Positions 9,010 through 17,295 of a stretch of 64,000 bases of DNA are shown in pieces. The translations under genes and the position numbers were made by a program. Position 1 is the stretch's first letter; every line of letters starts with the position of its first letter. Source of the DNA: Foliimonas ilicis (lineage in GTDB: Bacteria > Pseudomonadota > Alphaproteobacteria > Rhizobiales > Rhizobiaceae); the NCBI RefSeq assembly GCF_039939195.1, contig NZ_JBDUUH010000012.1, positions 124,001 to 188,000 on the forward strand. Reading direction: 5' to 3'. A model generated the notes under the pieces. The model saw nothing but the letters and a program-made list of their open reading frames with translations, ran no database searches and was not told the DNA's origin.

Positions 9010-11073
9010 ATGAACTGGTCCGTCGCTTTCGAACCGCTGCTTTCATGGCCATGGCTTGCCGCCGTGTTCATTCCCATCGCGCTTATGGTACTGGCCGGGC
9101 TGTTCATGCGTCAGCGCGGCGCGCTCCTGCGCCTTGCAGCACTTGCGGCACTCGCGCTGGCACTCATCAATCCGGTGCTACTGGATGAAGAGCGCGAACC
9201 GCTGAAAAGCGTCGTGGCGCTGGTGGTTGACCGCAGCCAAAGCCAGGAAATCGGCGACCGTACGGCGCAAACCGATGCTGCAGTTGCAGGGCTGAAAGAA
9301 CGGCTCGAACGCTTTAATCAGTTCGAAGTGCGCGAGATCGAGGCCGGACAGGCCGACGCCGCAGACGACCGCACGCAGACACGGCTTTTCACGGCGCTGA
9401 ACGGCGCATTCCGTGATGTTCCGCCCTCGCGCATCGGCGGCGCGATCATGGTGACGGACGGTCAGGTGCATGACGTTCCGCAGAACCCGAATGGCTTCAC
9501 TGCACCGCTTCATGCGCTGATTACCGGCGAAGAAAACGAGCGCGACCGCCGCATCCGGTTCGAACAGGCACCGCGTTTCGGTATTGTCGGCAAGCCGCTC
9601 GACATGAGTTACCGCGTGCTTGAAACCAATGGCAATGGCGGCCTCGTCAATGTCCGCGTCTCGATCAACGGTCAGCAGGTCGCGGTCGAGCAGGCCGAAG
9701 TCGGCCAGGAGACGCCGCTGCAAATCACGGTTCCGACCGCCGGTCGCAACATCGTGGAACTCTCCATCGAGCCCATGGAAGGCGAACTGACCGACACCAA
9801 CAATCGCGCCATTGCGATGGTCGATGGCATTCGCGAAAACTTGCGCGTACTGCTGGTTTCCGGCGAGCCGCATGCGGGTGAGCGGACATGGCGAAACCTT
9901 TTGAAATCAGACGCTTCGGTAGATCTGGTGCATTTCACCATTCTGCGTCCGCCGGAAAAGCAGGATGGTACGCCGATCAACGAATTGTCGCTGATCGCCT
10001 TCCCGACCCGTGAGCTTTTCGTCGAAAAGATCAACGATTTCGACCTGATCATCTTCGACCGCTACCAGCACCGCGACGTGCTGCCGATCCTCTATTACGA
10101 TTACATCGCCGAATATGTCGAAAAGGGCGGCGCGCTGCTGATTGCGGCTGGCCCCGAATATGCAGGCGAAAGCTCGGTGGCGCGCACACCGCTTATGTCC
10201 GCCCTGCCCGGTCTGCCGAATGGCGAAGTGGTCGAGCAGGCATTCTTTCCGCGCCTGACGACACTCGGCGAGCGCCATCCGGTCACGCGTGGTCTGGAAG
10301 GGTCCGGCAGCGAGCCACCGCATTGGAGCCGCTGGTTCCGGCTTGTCGGAATCGACAGCCCCGAAGGCGAAGTCGTCATGAAGGGGCCGGACGAGCGCCC
10401 TCTCCTGCTGCTCGACCGCAAAGGCGAAGGCCGCGTCGGCATGCTGCTTTCCGATCAGGGTTGGCTCTGGGCGCGCGGTTTCGAAGGCGGTGGTCCGCAT
10501 GTGGCGCTTTATCGCCGCATCGCGCATTGGCTGATGAAGGAGCCGGAGCTGGAGGAAGAACGCCTGACCGCCGATGGACGCGGCATGGTTCTGGAAGTGC
10601 GCCGTCAGACGATGAGCGACGATCCGGGCGCAGCGCAAATCATCACGCCGTCGGGCAAGACAATGAGCATCCCGCTCAACCAGTCCGAACCCGGAATATT
10701 CACCGGCAGCACCGAAACCGACGAGATCGGCCTCTATCAGATCGCGAATGGCGACCTGACAACGCTCGCCCATATCGGCCCGATAAATGCGCCGGAATTC
10801 GCCGATGTGGTCTCGACGGAAGATGTGCTTCGCCCGATCGCGGAATCGAGCGGCGGCAGCATCCACAGGCTGGCGAGCATGACGGGCGTCAGCCTGCCCA
10901 ACATCGTGCCTGCGCGCGCAGGAAGCACGGCCGGAAACGACTGGATCGGCCTGCGCACGACCAATGACAGCGTGCTGAAATCGGTCGGTCGCGTTCCACT
11001 GTTCGGCGGCTTCCTCGGCCTCGGCCTGTTGCTGCTGGCGCTCGGCTCGATGTGGTATCGCGAGGGGCGTTAG
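9010..11073 (+). CDS. Membrane protein with VWA/glutamine amidotransferase-like region
   Basis: The 687-residue product has two N-terminal membrane helices, then a degenerate VWA-like strand (VVALVVDRSQSQEIGD) and IMVTDGQVHD about 60 residues later. A central region resembles a class I glutamine amidotransferase fold (LRVLLVSGEPHAGERTWRN, FDLIIFDRYQ, GALLIAAGPEYAG). A single C-terminal helix closes it (FGGFLGLGLLLLALGSMW). It ends the MoxR operon. The TAG stop is also the edge of a palindromic repeat element, so the 3' end of the transcript is set by that element. Confidence 0.83.
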   Translation: MNWSVAFEPLLSWPWLAAVFIPIALMVLAGLFMRQRGALLRLAALAALALALINPVLLDEEREPLKSVVALVVDRSQSQEIGDRTAQTDAAVAGLKERLERFNQFEVREIEAGQADAADDRTQTRLFTALNGAFRDVPPSRIGGAIMVTDGQVHDVPQNPNGFTAPLHALITGEENERDRRIRFEQAPRFGIVGKPLDMSYRVLETNGNGGLVNVRVSINGQQVAVEQAEVGQETPLQITVPTAGRNIVELSIEPMEGELTDTNNRAIAMVDGIRENLRVLLVSGEPHAGERTWRNLLKSDASVDLVHFTILRPPEKQDGTPINELSLIAFPTRELFVEKINDFDLIIFDRYQHRDVLPILYYDYIAEYVEKGGALLIAAGPEYAGESSVARTPLMSALPGLPNGEVVEQAFFPRLTTLGERHPVTRGLEGSGSEPPHWSRWFRLVGIDSPEGEVVMKGPDERPLLLLDRKGEGRVGMLLSDQGWLWARGFEGGGPHVALYRRIAHWLMKEPELEEERLTADGRGMVLEVRRQTMSDDPGAAQIITPSGKTMSIPLNQSEPGIFTGSTETDEIGLYQIANGDLTTLAHIGPINAPEFADVVSTEDVLRPIAESSGGSIHRLASMTGVSLPNIVPARAGSTAGNDWIGLRTTNDSVLKSVGRVPLFGGFLGLGLLLLALGSMWYREGR

Positions 11074-11177
11074 AGCGCCGTGCGTCCTATTGGACGCACA
11101 AAGGACGTTCTAACACTTTAAATCTGCTGCATCGTGTTTCCCTCAACCGATTCCGGTTTTCGGGCCGATGCAGTAGA
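11071..11177. repeat. Palindromic repeat, Bru-RS-like, copy 1
   Basis: The roughly 107-bp element has two dyads. The first is GTGCGTCC-TATT-GGACGCAC near 11082-11101, within a larger arm (TAGAGCG ... CGTTCTA). The second pairs CTGCATCG with CGATGCAG near the right end. The first 44 bases are nearly identical to the copy at 28432. Length and structure resemble the Brucella Bru-RS repeats known to me, but identity was not checked. The leftmost TAG is the stop codon of the preceding gene. Confidence 0.75.
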
Positions 11178-11180
11178 GCC

Positions 11181-11681
11181 TCATTGGCTCGGTCCGATCG
11201 TGACGCCGGCGTACGAGCCTACCTGAGTGAAGGAGTATTCGATCGCCCCTCGCTTCCAGAAAGCAGATATGGTTTCTATCGTGTCATTTTTCTCAAGACT
11301 GTCGGGCGCTCCAAGACTTTCCGATAGTGCATCCAGCAATCCGTCAGGTTTCTTCGTCGAATATGCGCATGCTTTGTGTCCGTTTGGACCGACAGCAATC
11401 CAAAACGACAGCGACTCGGCTCCTCCAGCATTGTCGCGACGCCAGCCCACAACATCCACGGAGCCACCATTGTAGGCGACGAAATGAGTACGCCACTTCT
11501 CCAGTTCTGCATCGGCCTGTCGCGGCCAGCCAAGTTCGTTGCCGCTCGCTATTGCCGCCTGCACAGTGGGCGCTTTGCAGATATTGAGAAGGCGATCTAC
11601 CGTCATATCCACTGGCATCGCCGCGGCCGCTCCAATATTTAAAAAAGCAGCGAAAATGCCGCTCATAACCATTATGCGCAT
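11181..11681 (-). CDS. Secreted hypothetical protein (166 aa)
   Basis: The product has a short signal peptide (MRIMVMSGIFAAFLNIGAAAA), so it is probably periplasmic. The mature part has two Cys (LLNICKAPTV and GHKACAYS) that could form a disulphide, and a segment with ICKAPTVQAAIASGNELGWP that resembles small Rap1a/Tai-like secreted folds only very loosely. I do not recognise the family. AAGGTG about nine bases upstream supports the ATG at 11681. It is convergent with the MoxR operon, with a palindromic repeat between them. Confidence 0.65.
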   Translation of the reverse strand: MRIMVMSGIFAAFLNIGAAAAMPVDMTVDRLLNICKAPTVQAAIASGNELGWPRQADAELEKWRTHFVAYNGGSVDVVGWRRDNAGGAESLSFWIAVGPNGHKACAYSTKKPDGLLDALSESLGAPDSLEKNDTIETISAFWKRGAIEYSFTQVGSYAGVTIGPSQ

Positions 11682-11725
11682 GCAAATTGCACCTTTCTTC
11701 CCCTCGACACAGGAACGGCTCTAAC

Positions 11726-12031
11726 TCAAGTCTCAGGCTCGGTCGTGAACATGAGCGGATAGCCCTTGGCCTTGCCTGCATCGGTGGCGCGCGTGGCCTT
11801 CGTTTCGGCGACGTCTTTCGTGAACACTGCCACGACGCAAACGCCGCGCCGATGCGCGGTGATCATGACGCGGCTCGCCTGATCTTCGGTGAGCCGGAAC
11901 TCACCCTTCAAGACAGTGACGACGAACTCACGCGGCGTGAAATCGTCATTTATCAGAATGACCTTGTATAGCTTCGGTCGCTCGGTCTTGAGTTCGGGCT
12001 TGATGCGGGGTGTTGTGATTGGATCTGCCAT
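11726..12031 (-). CDS. clpS: ATP-dependent Clp protease adaptor ClpS
   Basis: ClpS delivers N-degron substrates to the ClpAP protease. The 101-residue product has the ClpS core: YKVILINDDFTPREFVV, where the NDDFTP stretch lines the N-degron pocket; MITAHRRGVCVVAVFTKDVAE, with the conserved His and Gly-Val; and a C-terminal YPLMFTTEPE. No clpA gene follows on this strand, so this is a stand-alone copy. Alphaproteobacteria often carry two ClpS paralogues, and this one looks like the unlinked type (inference). Confidence 0.9.
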   Translation of the reverse strand: MADPITTPRIKPELKTERPKLYKVILINDDFTPREFVVTVLKGEFRLTEDQASRVMITAHRRGVCVVAVFTKDVAETKATRATDAGKAKGYPLMFTTEPET

Positions 12032-12154
12032 GGATAAGCAATCTTTGCTGCGGGCTTAAACCTCTCACATATGATCCAGCCGGTCCATTCACAAACAGGC
12101 GCGCAGCTCGCATGCCCGGATGCGTTTCAAAACAACGACTTGGCGCTTATTTTA

Positions 12155-12180
12155 GAATCAACTCATTTACGAGTTGATTC
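12155..12180 (-). terminator. Hairpin at the 3' end of choV
   Basis: A perfect 10-bp inverted repeat (GAATCAACTC, 6-base loop, GAGTTGATTC) overlaps the choV stop codon. On the minus strand it is followed by TAAAATAAG rather than a clean U-run, so terminator strength is uncertain. It separates choV from the downstream clpS gene. Confidence 0.6.
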
Positions 12181-13360
12181 AACGCCTCAAGACCGCCTGA
12201 AGCACGTCGCGGATGCCGATTGCGCCAACAAATCGCGATTGGTCATCGAGTAGCGCCACCGGCGAGGTCTGCGAACGATGCATGGCGAGCATGACCGTCT
12301 TGAGCGGCGTGCCGGGGTTCGCCCAGAACACACGCGGCGTATCCTCCGGCAATTGCTCGACATCATCGCAGGACGACCAGACCGCAGGGCGTCCGTTGCG
12401 TTCGGCAGCAGCAATCAGCCCGTCCGTGTCGATCTTGAAACGCGTGGTCTGACGACGATCCAGCCACAGCCAGCCCTCGCCCGCCTCTTCCAGATCGCGC
12501 CGGTCGCGCATGACGTTCCATGCGGTCAGCACGCTCAGCGGATTCACGTTGGCGATAAAATCGCGAACGTAGTCATTGGCGGGTTTCAGCACTATGTCCT
12601 CCGGTGGACCCGACTGAACGATGCGCCCGCCTTCCATGATCGTGATCGTGTTGCCTATCTTCAGCGCCTCTTCCAGATCGTGGCTGACGAAGATGATCGT
12701 TTTTTTGAGCTTTTCCTGAAGCTGCAGAAGTTCATCCTGAAGCTTGGTGCGGATGAGCGGATCGAGGGCGGAGAACGGTTCGTCCATGAGAAGGATCGGC
12801 GCTTCGGTGGCAAAGGCGCGGGCCAGACCCACACGCTGCTGCATGCCGCCGGAAAGTTCATGGGCGTATTTCTTTGCCCATTGTTCCAGGCCGACGAGCT
12901 TCAATTGCTGGGCGACGCGCTCCTTCCGCTCAGCTTCCGGCACGCCCGCAAGTTCGAGGCCGAAGCCGACATTTTCCTCTACCGTGCGCCATGGCAGCAA
13001 TGCGAATTGCTGAAACACCATCGCGACCCGCGTCTGTCTTATGTGGCGCAGGGTTGCCTTGTCGCAATTCGCGACATCGACTGTGCGGTCGCCATCCTTG
13101 ACGAAAACCTGCCCGCGCGCTGGAACATTCAACAGATTGACCGCGCGGAGAAGCGTGGATTTCCCGGAGCCGGACAAGCCCATGAGAACGGAAATCTCGC
13201 CCTCGTTGACTGTCAGATTTGCGCCCGCGCAGCCAAGCACCGATCCGGTCTGCGCCAGAATCTCAGAGCGAGTTGCGCCCTTGTCGAGAAGTTCCAGCGT
13301 GCGCTTACGCTCCTCACCGAAGATGATATCGACATTCCTGAAATCGACCGCGGCGTTCAT
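12179..13360 (-). CDS. choV: Choline ABC transporter ATP-binding protein
   Basis: This is the ATPase of a ProV/ChoV-type importer. Walker A is GLSGSGKST (about residues 60-68), the signature is LSGGMQQRV, and Walker B is ILLMDEPFSALD followed by SHDLEEAL. A C-terminal regulatory region of about 110 residues ends in a CBS-like segment (SPVALLDDQSRFVGAIGIRDVLQAVL). The start overlaps the choW stop by four bases. The choline assignment follows from the binding protein encoded upstream; the ATPase alone would also fit glycine betaine. Confidence 0.9.
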   Translation of the reverse strand: MNAAVDFRNVDIIFGEERKRTLELLDKGATRSEILAQTGSVLGCAGANLTVNEGEISVLMGLSGSGKSTLLRAVNLLNVPARGQVFVKDGDRTVDVANCDKATLRHIRQTRVAMVFQQFALLPWRTVEENVGFGLELAGVPEAERKERVAQQLKLVGLEQWAKKYAHELSGGMQQRVGLARAFATEAPILLMDEPFSALDPLIRTKLQDELLQLQEKLKKTIIFVSHDLEEALKIGNTITIMEGGRIVQSGPPEDIVLKPANDYVRDFIANVNPLSVLTAWNVMRDRRDLEEAGEGWLWLDRRQTTRFKIDTDGLIAAAERNGRPAVWSSCDDVEQLPEDTPRVFWANPGTPLKTVMLAMHRSQTSPVALLDDQSRFVGAIGIRDVLQAVLRR

Positions 13361-14214
13361 TTCGCACCTCCCGAAGTGCCTATACGGCTGATGCGGTCGA
13401 GGATGATCGCGAGTATGACAATGGCGAGGCCGGCTTCAAGGCCGAGCGGAATGTTGACAGAGTTCAGCGCCCGCACCACCGGCTTGCCGAGGCCGTTCGC
13501 GCCGATAAGCGCTGCGATGACGACCATTGAAAGCGACAGCATGATGCACTGCGTTAGCCCTGCCATGATGGTCGGCAAGGCTGCGGGCAATTCGACTTTC
13601 CACAACAATTGACGCTTGGTCGCGCCGAAAGCCTCGCCCGCTTCGATAAGCGGCGTCGGAACGGATGTTATGCCGAGATAAGTCAACCGGATCGGCGCGG
13701 GAGACGCAAAGATCACCGTCACGATCAGCCCCGGCGCGATGCCAAGCCCGAACAGGATCAGCACCGGAATGAGATATACGAAGGTCGGCATCGTCTGCAT
13801 GAGATCAAGCACCGGCTGGAGATAGCGATAGGCGCGCTCATTATGCGCAGCCCATATGCCGATCGGCACGCCGATTGCCATGGATGCACCGGCGGCGGCA
13901 ACAACCAGAACCAGCGTTTCGACGGTCTCTTTCCAGAGCCCCTGATTGATGATGAAGAACAGGCCGACCACCACGCCGATGGCAAGTTTCCAGGACCGCT
14001 GCAGCCACCAGGCAAGCAGCGCGATAGCCGCCACAACGACGACCGCTGGCAACCAAAGCATGAAATTCACGAGACTGGTGAGGACGAAGGTCAGCCCATC
14101 GGCAATCGAATCGAACAGCCATTCGAAATTCGTCGTCAGAAAATCGAAGAACTGCTTGCCCCATCGACCGATGGGTATCTTGAAACTCGATATGACCGAC
14201 GAAATGGGGTCCAT
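13357..14214 (-). CDS. choW: Choline ABC transporter permease
   Basis: The inner-membrane permease has 285 residues and about six helices, starting near residue 40 (LTFVLTSLVNFMLWLPAVVVVAAIALLAWW). The cytoplasmic coupling loop matches the EAA motif region of ProW proteins (LIEAGEAFGATKRQLLWKVELPAALPTIMAGL). It lies 78 bases after choX, with a hairpin in the gap that may reduce read-through, and overlaps choV by four bases. Confidence 0.9.
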   Translation of the reverse strand: MDPISSVISSFKIPIGRWGKQFFDFLTTNFEWLFDSIADGLTFVLTSLVNFMLWLPAVVVVAAIALLAWWLQRSWKLAIGVVVGLFFIINQGLWKETVETLVLVVAAAGASMAIGVPIGIWAAHNERAYRYLQPVLDLMQTMPTFVYLIPVLILFGLGIAPGLIVTVIFASPAPIRLTYLGITSVPTPLIEAGEAFGATKRQLLWKVELPAALPTIMAGLTQCIMLSLSMVVIAALIGANGLGKPVVRALNSVNIPLGLEAGLAIVILAIILDRISRIGTSGGAK

Positions 14215-14233
14215 GACACTTCCTTTTTATAGC

Positions 14234-14266
14234 AAAACGGCGGCGATCCTGTTCGGATTGCCGCCG
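14234..14266 (-). terminator. Intercistronic hairpin between choX and choW
   Basis: CGGCGGCGATCC pairs with GGATTGCCGCCG (12 bp with one G-U, 5-base loop). On the minus strand the stem is followed by TTTTGC, like a weak intrinsic terminator. Such a structure after a binding-protein gene usually raises the ratio of binding protein to permease by partial termination and 3'-end protection. That role is inferred. Confidence 0.65.
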
Positions 14267-14292
14267 CCTCGTTCAGACGACCGGATTGTCGA

Positions 14293-15240
14293 TTACGTGC
14301 CCAGCGCCGTTTTGACGGCAGCGCTCGCATCGCCGCCATCGAAAGTCGTGACCCCGTTCAGCCATGGCGTAACCGCATCGGGATTGGCCTTCAGCCATTC
14401 GGTCGCGGCAGCCTTCGGGTCGGCACCGTCATTCAGGATCGATCCCATGATCTCGTTTTCCATTTGCAGCGAGAAAACGAGGTTGCCGAGGAATTTGCCG
14501 AGGTTCGGACATTCCGTGGTGTAACCGGCGCGCACATTGGTAGCCACGGTCGCGCCGCCGAAATTCGGACCGAAAACATCGTCACCGCCCGACAGATATT
14601 CCATCTCGATGTTGGAATTCATCGGATGCGGCTCCCAGCCGAGAAACACGACATCCTGCTTGGAATTGGCAGCCTTCGTGACGGCCGAAAGCATGCCGGC
14701 CTCCGAGCTTTCCACCAGTTCGAAACCCTTGAGGCTGAATTTGTCGCCTTCGATCATATCGAGGATGAGGCGGTTGCCGTCATTGCCTGCTTCGATGCCG
14801 TAGATCTTGTTGCCGATCTTATCCTTGAACTTGGCGATGTCTTCGAAGCTTTTCAGCCCTGCATCATAGGTGTGTTTCGGCACGGCCAGCGTGTATTTTG
14901 CGCCTTCCAGATTGGTAACGACCGTCTCCACCGTCTTGTTTTCGGCGTAGGGCTTGATGTCGGCTTCCATCGTCGGCATCCAATTGCCGAGGAAAACGTC
15001 GATATCCTTGCTGGCCAGCGATGCGTAGGTGACAGGAACGGAAAGAACCTGAATATCCGGCGTGTAGCCCAGTGCCTCCAGAACCACCGAAGCGGTTGCG
15101 GTCGTAGCGGTGATGTCGGTCCAGCCGACATCGGAAAAGCGGACGGCCTTGCAGCTATCGGGCTCCGCGGCAAACACCGCGCCGGAACCGAGAATTGCCG
15201 TCAGTCCGAACGTTGCGGCAAATAATGTCATGCGCGACAT
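14293..15240 (-). CDS. choX: Choline-binding periplasmic protein
   Basis: The 315-residue protein has a signal peptide ending GSGAVFA-AEP. The mature part aligns closely, from memory, with Sinorhizobium ChoX. It has the binding-pocket aromatics in VGWTDIT, LGNWMPTM, AKYTLAV and FLGWEPHPM, and the Asp after the first Trp that contacts the choline hydroxyl. This is why I call the system choline rather than glycine betaine. The ATG at 15240 has GGGAG seven bases upstream; a longer reading from 15315 lacks support. It is the first gene of choXWV and is divergent from tdk. Confidence 0.9.
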   Translation of the reverse strand: MSRMTLFAATFGLTAILGSGAVFAAEPDSCKAVRFSDVGWTDITATTATASVVLEALGYTPDIQVLSVPVTYASLASKDIDVFLGNWMPTMEADIKPYAENKTVETVVTNLEGAKYTLAVPKHTYDAGLKSFEDIAKFKDKIGNKIYGIEAGNDGNRLILDMIEGDKFSLKGFELVESSEAGMLSAVTKAANSKQDVVFLGWEPHPMNSNIEMEYLSGGDDVFGPNFGGATVATNVRAGYTTECPNLGKFLGNLVFSLQMENEIMGSILNDGADPKAAATEWLKANPDAVTPWLNGVTTFDGGDASAAVKTALGT

Positions 15241-15455
15241 AGGGCAGTCTCCCATTTTGAAAAAGCGGTCTTTGGCAAGGCGGCGTCTTGTGCAACGCCT
15301 GTTCTCTTGAGCCAAACACCATTTTGATATGGTTTCAAGGCCTTGCCATCGTAAAGAGCGGCGTCAACTATGCTGTTGACGACAATCGAGCCGTTTCCGG
15401 TGGAAGATATGTTCAGCAGGCTTTGCCGCACTTGCCCGCACGGATATTAGGAGCA

Positions 15456-16067
15456 ATGGCCAAGCTCTATTTCCATTACGCAACGATGAATGCCGGCAAG
15501 ACCACAATGCTGCTTCAGGCGTCGTACAACTACCGCGAACGCGGTATGCAGACCATGCTTTTTGTGGCCGGGCATTATCGAAAGGATGATGGCGGCTACA
15601 TCTCGTCGCGCATCGGGCTTGAAGCCGAAGCGGAAATGTTTCGCGACGGCGACGATCTTTTCGCCCGCATCGAGGAACATCACAGGTCGAGCACCGTTCA
15701 TTGTATCTTCGTCGATGAAGCACAGTTTCTGGAAGACGATCAGGTCTGGCAATTGGCGCGCGTTGCCGACCGCCTGAACGTGCCGGTCATGTGCTACGGT
15801 CTGCGTACGGATTTTCAGGGCAAGCTCTTTCCCGGCTCACGCGCCCTTCTGGCGATTGCTGACGAATTGCGCGAAGTGCGCACCATCTGCCGATGCGGGC
15901 GAAAGGCGACGATGGTCGTGCGCCTCGGTGCAGATGGAAAAGTCGCAAAGAAAGGCGATCAGGTCGCCATCGGCAAGGACGTCTACGTATCGCTATGCCG
16001 CCGCCATTGGGAAGAAGAAATGGGCCGCGTCGAGCCGGAGGATTTCATCGGTTTCGTGAAATCCTGA
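15456..16067 (+). CDS. tdk: Thymidine kinase
   Basis: Type II thymidine kinase phosphorylates thymidine to dTMP in the salvage pathway. The 203-residue product has the P-loop MNAGKTT (about residues 11-17), the FVDEAQFL Walker B/catalytic Glu segment, the lasso-domain cysteines (CRCG and, near the C-terminus, CRRHW), and the thymidine-binding loop near YVSLCRRH. The ATG at 15456 follows TTAGGAGCA, and the protein begins MAKLYFHYATMNAGK as usual. An in-frame upstream extension to 15288 is rejected. Confidence 0.95.
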   Translation: MAKLYFHYATMNAGKTTMLLQASYNYRERGMQTMLFVAGHYRKDDGGYISSRIGLEAEAEMFRDGDDLFARIEEHHRSSTVHCIFVDEAQFLEDDQVWQLARVADRLNVPVMCYGLRTDFQGKLFPGSRALLAIADELREVRTICRCGRKATMVVRLGADGKVAKKGDQVAIGKDVYVSLCRRHWEEEMGRVEPEDFIGFVKS

Positions 16068-16184
16068 CGTGTATTCGATGGCCAGACTATAAAACACCGG
16101 TTGCAGAGACGCGCCGACTTTCAATTTCTATGAGTGCCACATATATCTTTATCACCCGCCGAGGGCGGAAAACCGGAGGACAGC

Positions 16185-17273
16185 ATGGCGACCCTACAGA
16201 ATTTCGACACCGAAATCGCCAGGACCAAACAGGTCGTCGATGACATGCGCTCCAAGATCGAGCAGTCCGGCATCGTGCTCGAACAGTTCGCGCAGACCGA
16301 CCGCAAGATCGGCGCCGAAGATTTCGACATCGAGAATGCCCGCATTCAGGACGTGCTTCGCCAGCAGAAGGTGATGGAAGGCAATATCGCCGACCTCATC
16401 ATCGGGCTTGAAGACGCGACCAATGTGTTCGGCTCCGAATTCGAAAGCATGAAGAATTATACCGGCTGGGAAACCTTCGTCGGGTTTTTCTCCGCTCAGA
16501 AAAAGCAGCGCATGCGCACCGACCGCGTGCGCAACATGTCACTCGCCGGAAACCTTCAGGAGCTTCTTTCCAAGTCCGACACGATCGTCGGTATCCTGAA
16601 AGAGCAGAAGAACATTCTCGACCAGCGCTACAAGACCTCGGAAACCAGCCTTGCGCAGGTGATCGAGCGCCGCAAGACCGCGATGCTGGCGCTCGAAGCC
16701 ACGCAGAAGCGCATCGAGGAACTCAACCCGCTGCTGCTCGACATCGAAAACAAGATCGCTGCATCGACCAGCCAGAAAGAGCGCACCAATCTTGAGGGCG
16801 AGCGTTCGAAACTGGCGACCGAGTACAATGAAAAACAGGCTAAGGAGCAGGAACTGCTCGCTGAAAGCCAGACGCTGGAACGCTACAGCTCGATGTTCCA
16901 GACCTTCGTGGACTCTCTGAACAACCAGATCGCCGCGCAAAACACGCTGATCAACAAGCTGACCATCGATACAGAGCAGCGCATCGTGCTCTACAAGGCA
17001 CTGGAAGATTCGTTGAAGACCGCCGCCCAGCAGGACGTCGCCCACAAGATCAACACGCTGGGCAGCCAGGTCGACAACACGGCCGAGGAAACGATGGCAG
17101 GCATTGGTGCGGCTGCGCAGAAGCACATCGGCGATCTCCTGGAAATGCATGAAAAGAACATGGTCGCCACCGGCGACATCCAGCGCCGCAAGAAGCTTGC
17201 CGACGATGCCTTTGCACGCCGCTTCGACGATGTGATGAAGAAGCACAACGCCGCCAACTACGTGCAGCAGTAG
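16185..17273 (+). CDS. Coiled-coil protein, first gene of an uncharacterised AAA+ operon
   Basis: The 362-residue protein has no signal peptide and is almost wholly helical. Long charged heptad stretches run from about residue 120 to 330, and the C-terminus (RRKKLADDAFARRFDDVMKKH) is basic. A short hydrophobic and aromatic patch (GWETFVGFFSAQKKQ, near residue 105) interrupts it. The overall look recalls TelA/toxic-anion-resistance helical proteins, but that is weak. GGAGG five bases before the ATG at 16185 decides the start. The next gene follows after 22 bases. I propose a structural or clamp role for the ATPase partner only as inference. Confidence 0.75.
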   Translation: MATLQNFDTEIARTKQVVDDMRSKIEQSGIVLEQFAQTDRKIGAEDFDIENARIQDVLRQQKVMEGNIADLIIGLEDATNVFGSEFESMKNYTGWETFVGFFSAQKKQRMRTDRVRNMSLAGNLQELLSKSDTIVGILKEQKNILDQRYKTSETSLAQVIERRKTAMLALEATQKRIEELNPLLLDIENKIAASTSQKERTNLEGERSKLATEYNEKQAKEQELLAESQTLERYSSMFQTFVDSLNNQIAAQNTLINKLTIDTEQRIVLYKALEDSLKTAAQQDVAHKINTLGSQVDNTAEETMAGIGAAAQKHIGDLLEMHEKNMVATGDIQRRKKLADDAFARRFDDVMKKHNAANYVQQ

Positions 17274-17295
17274 GTTTGCAAGGCGGATAGCCCGG

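Noticed and set aside
12179..15240. Naming the transporter proXWV for glycine betaine
   Set aside because: The binding protein matches ChoX in its pocket motifs, so choline is the better call.
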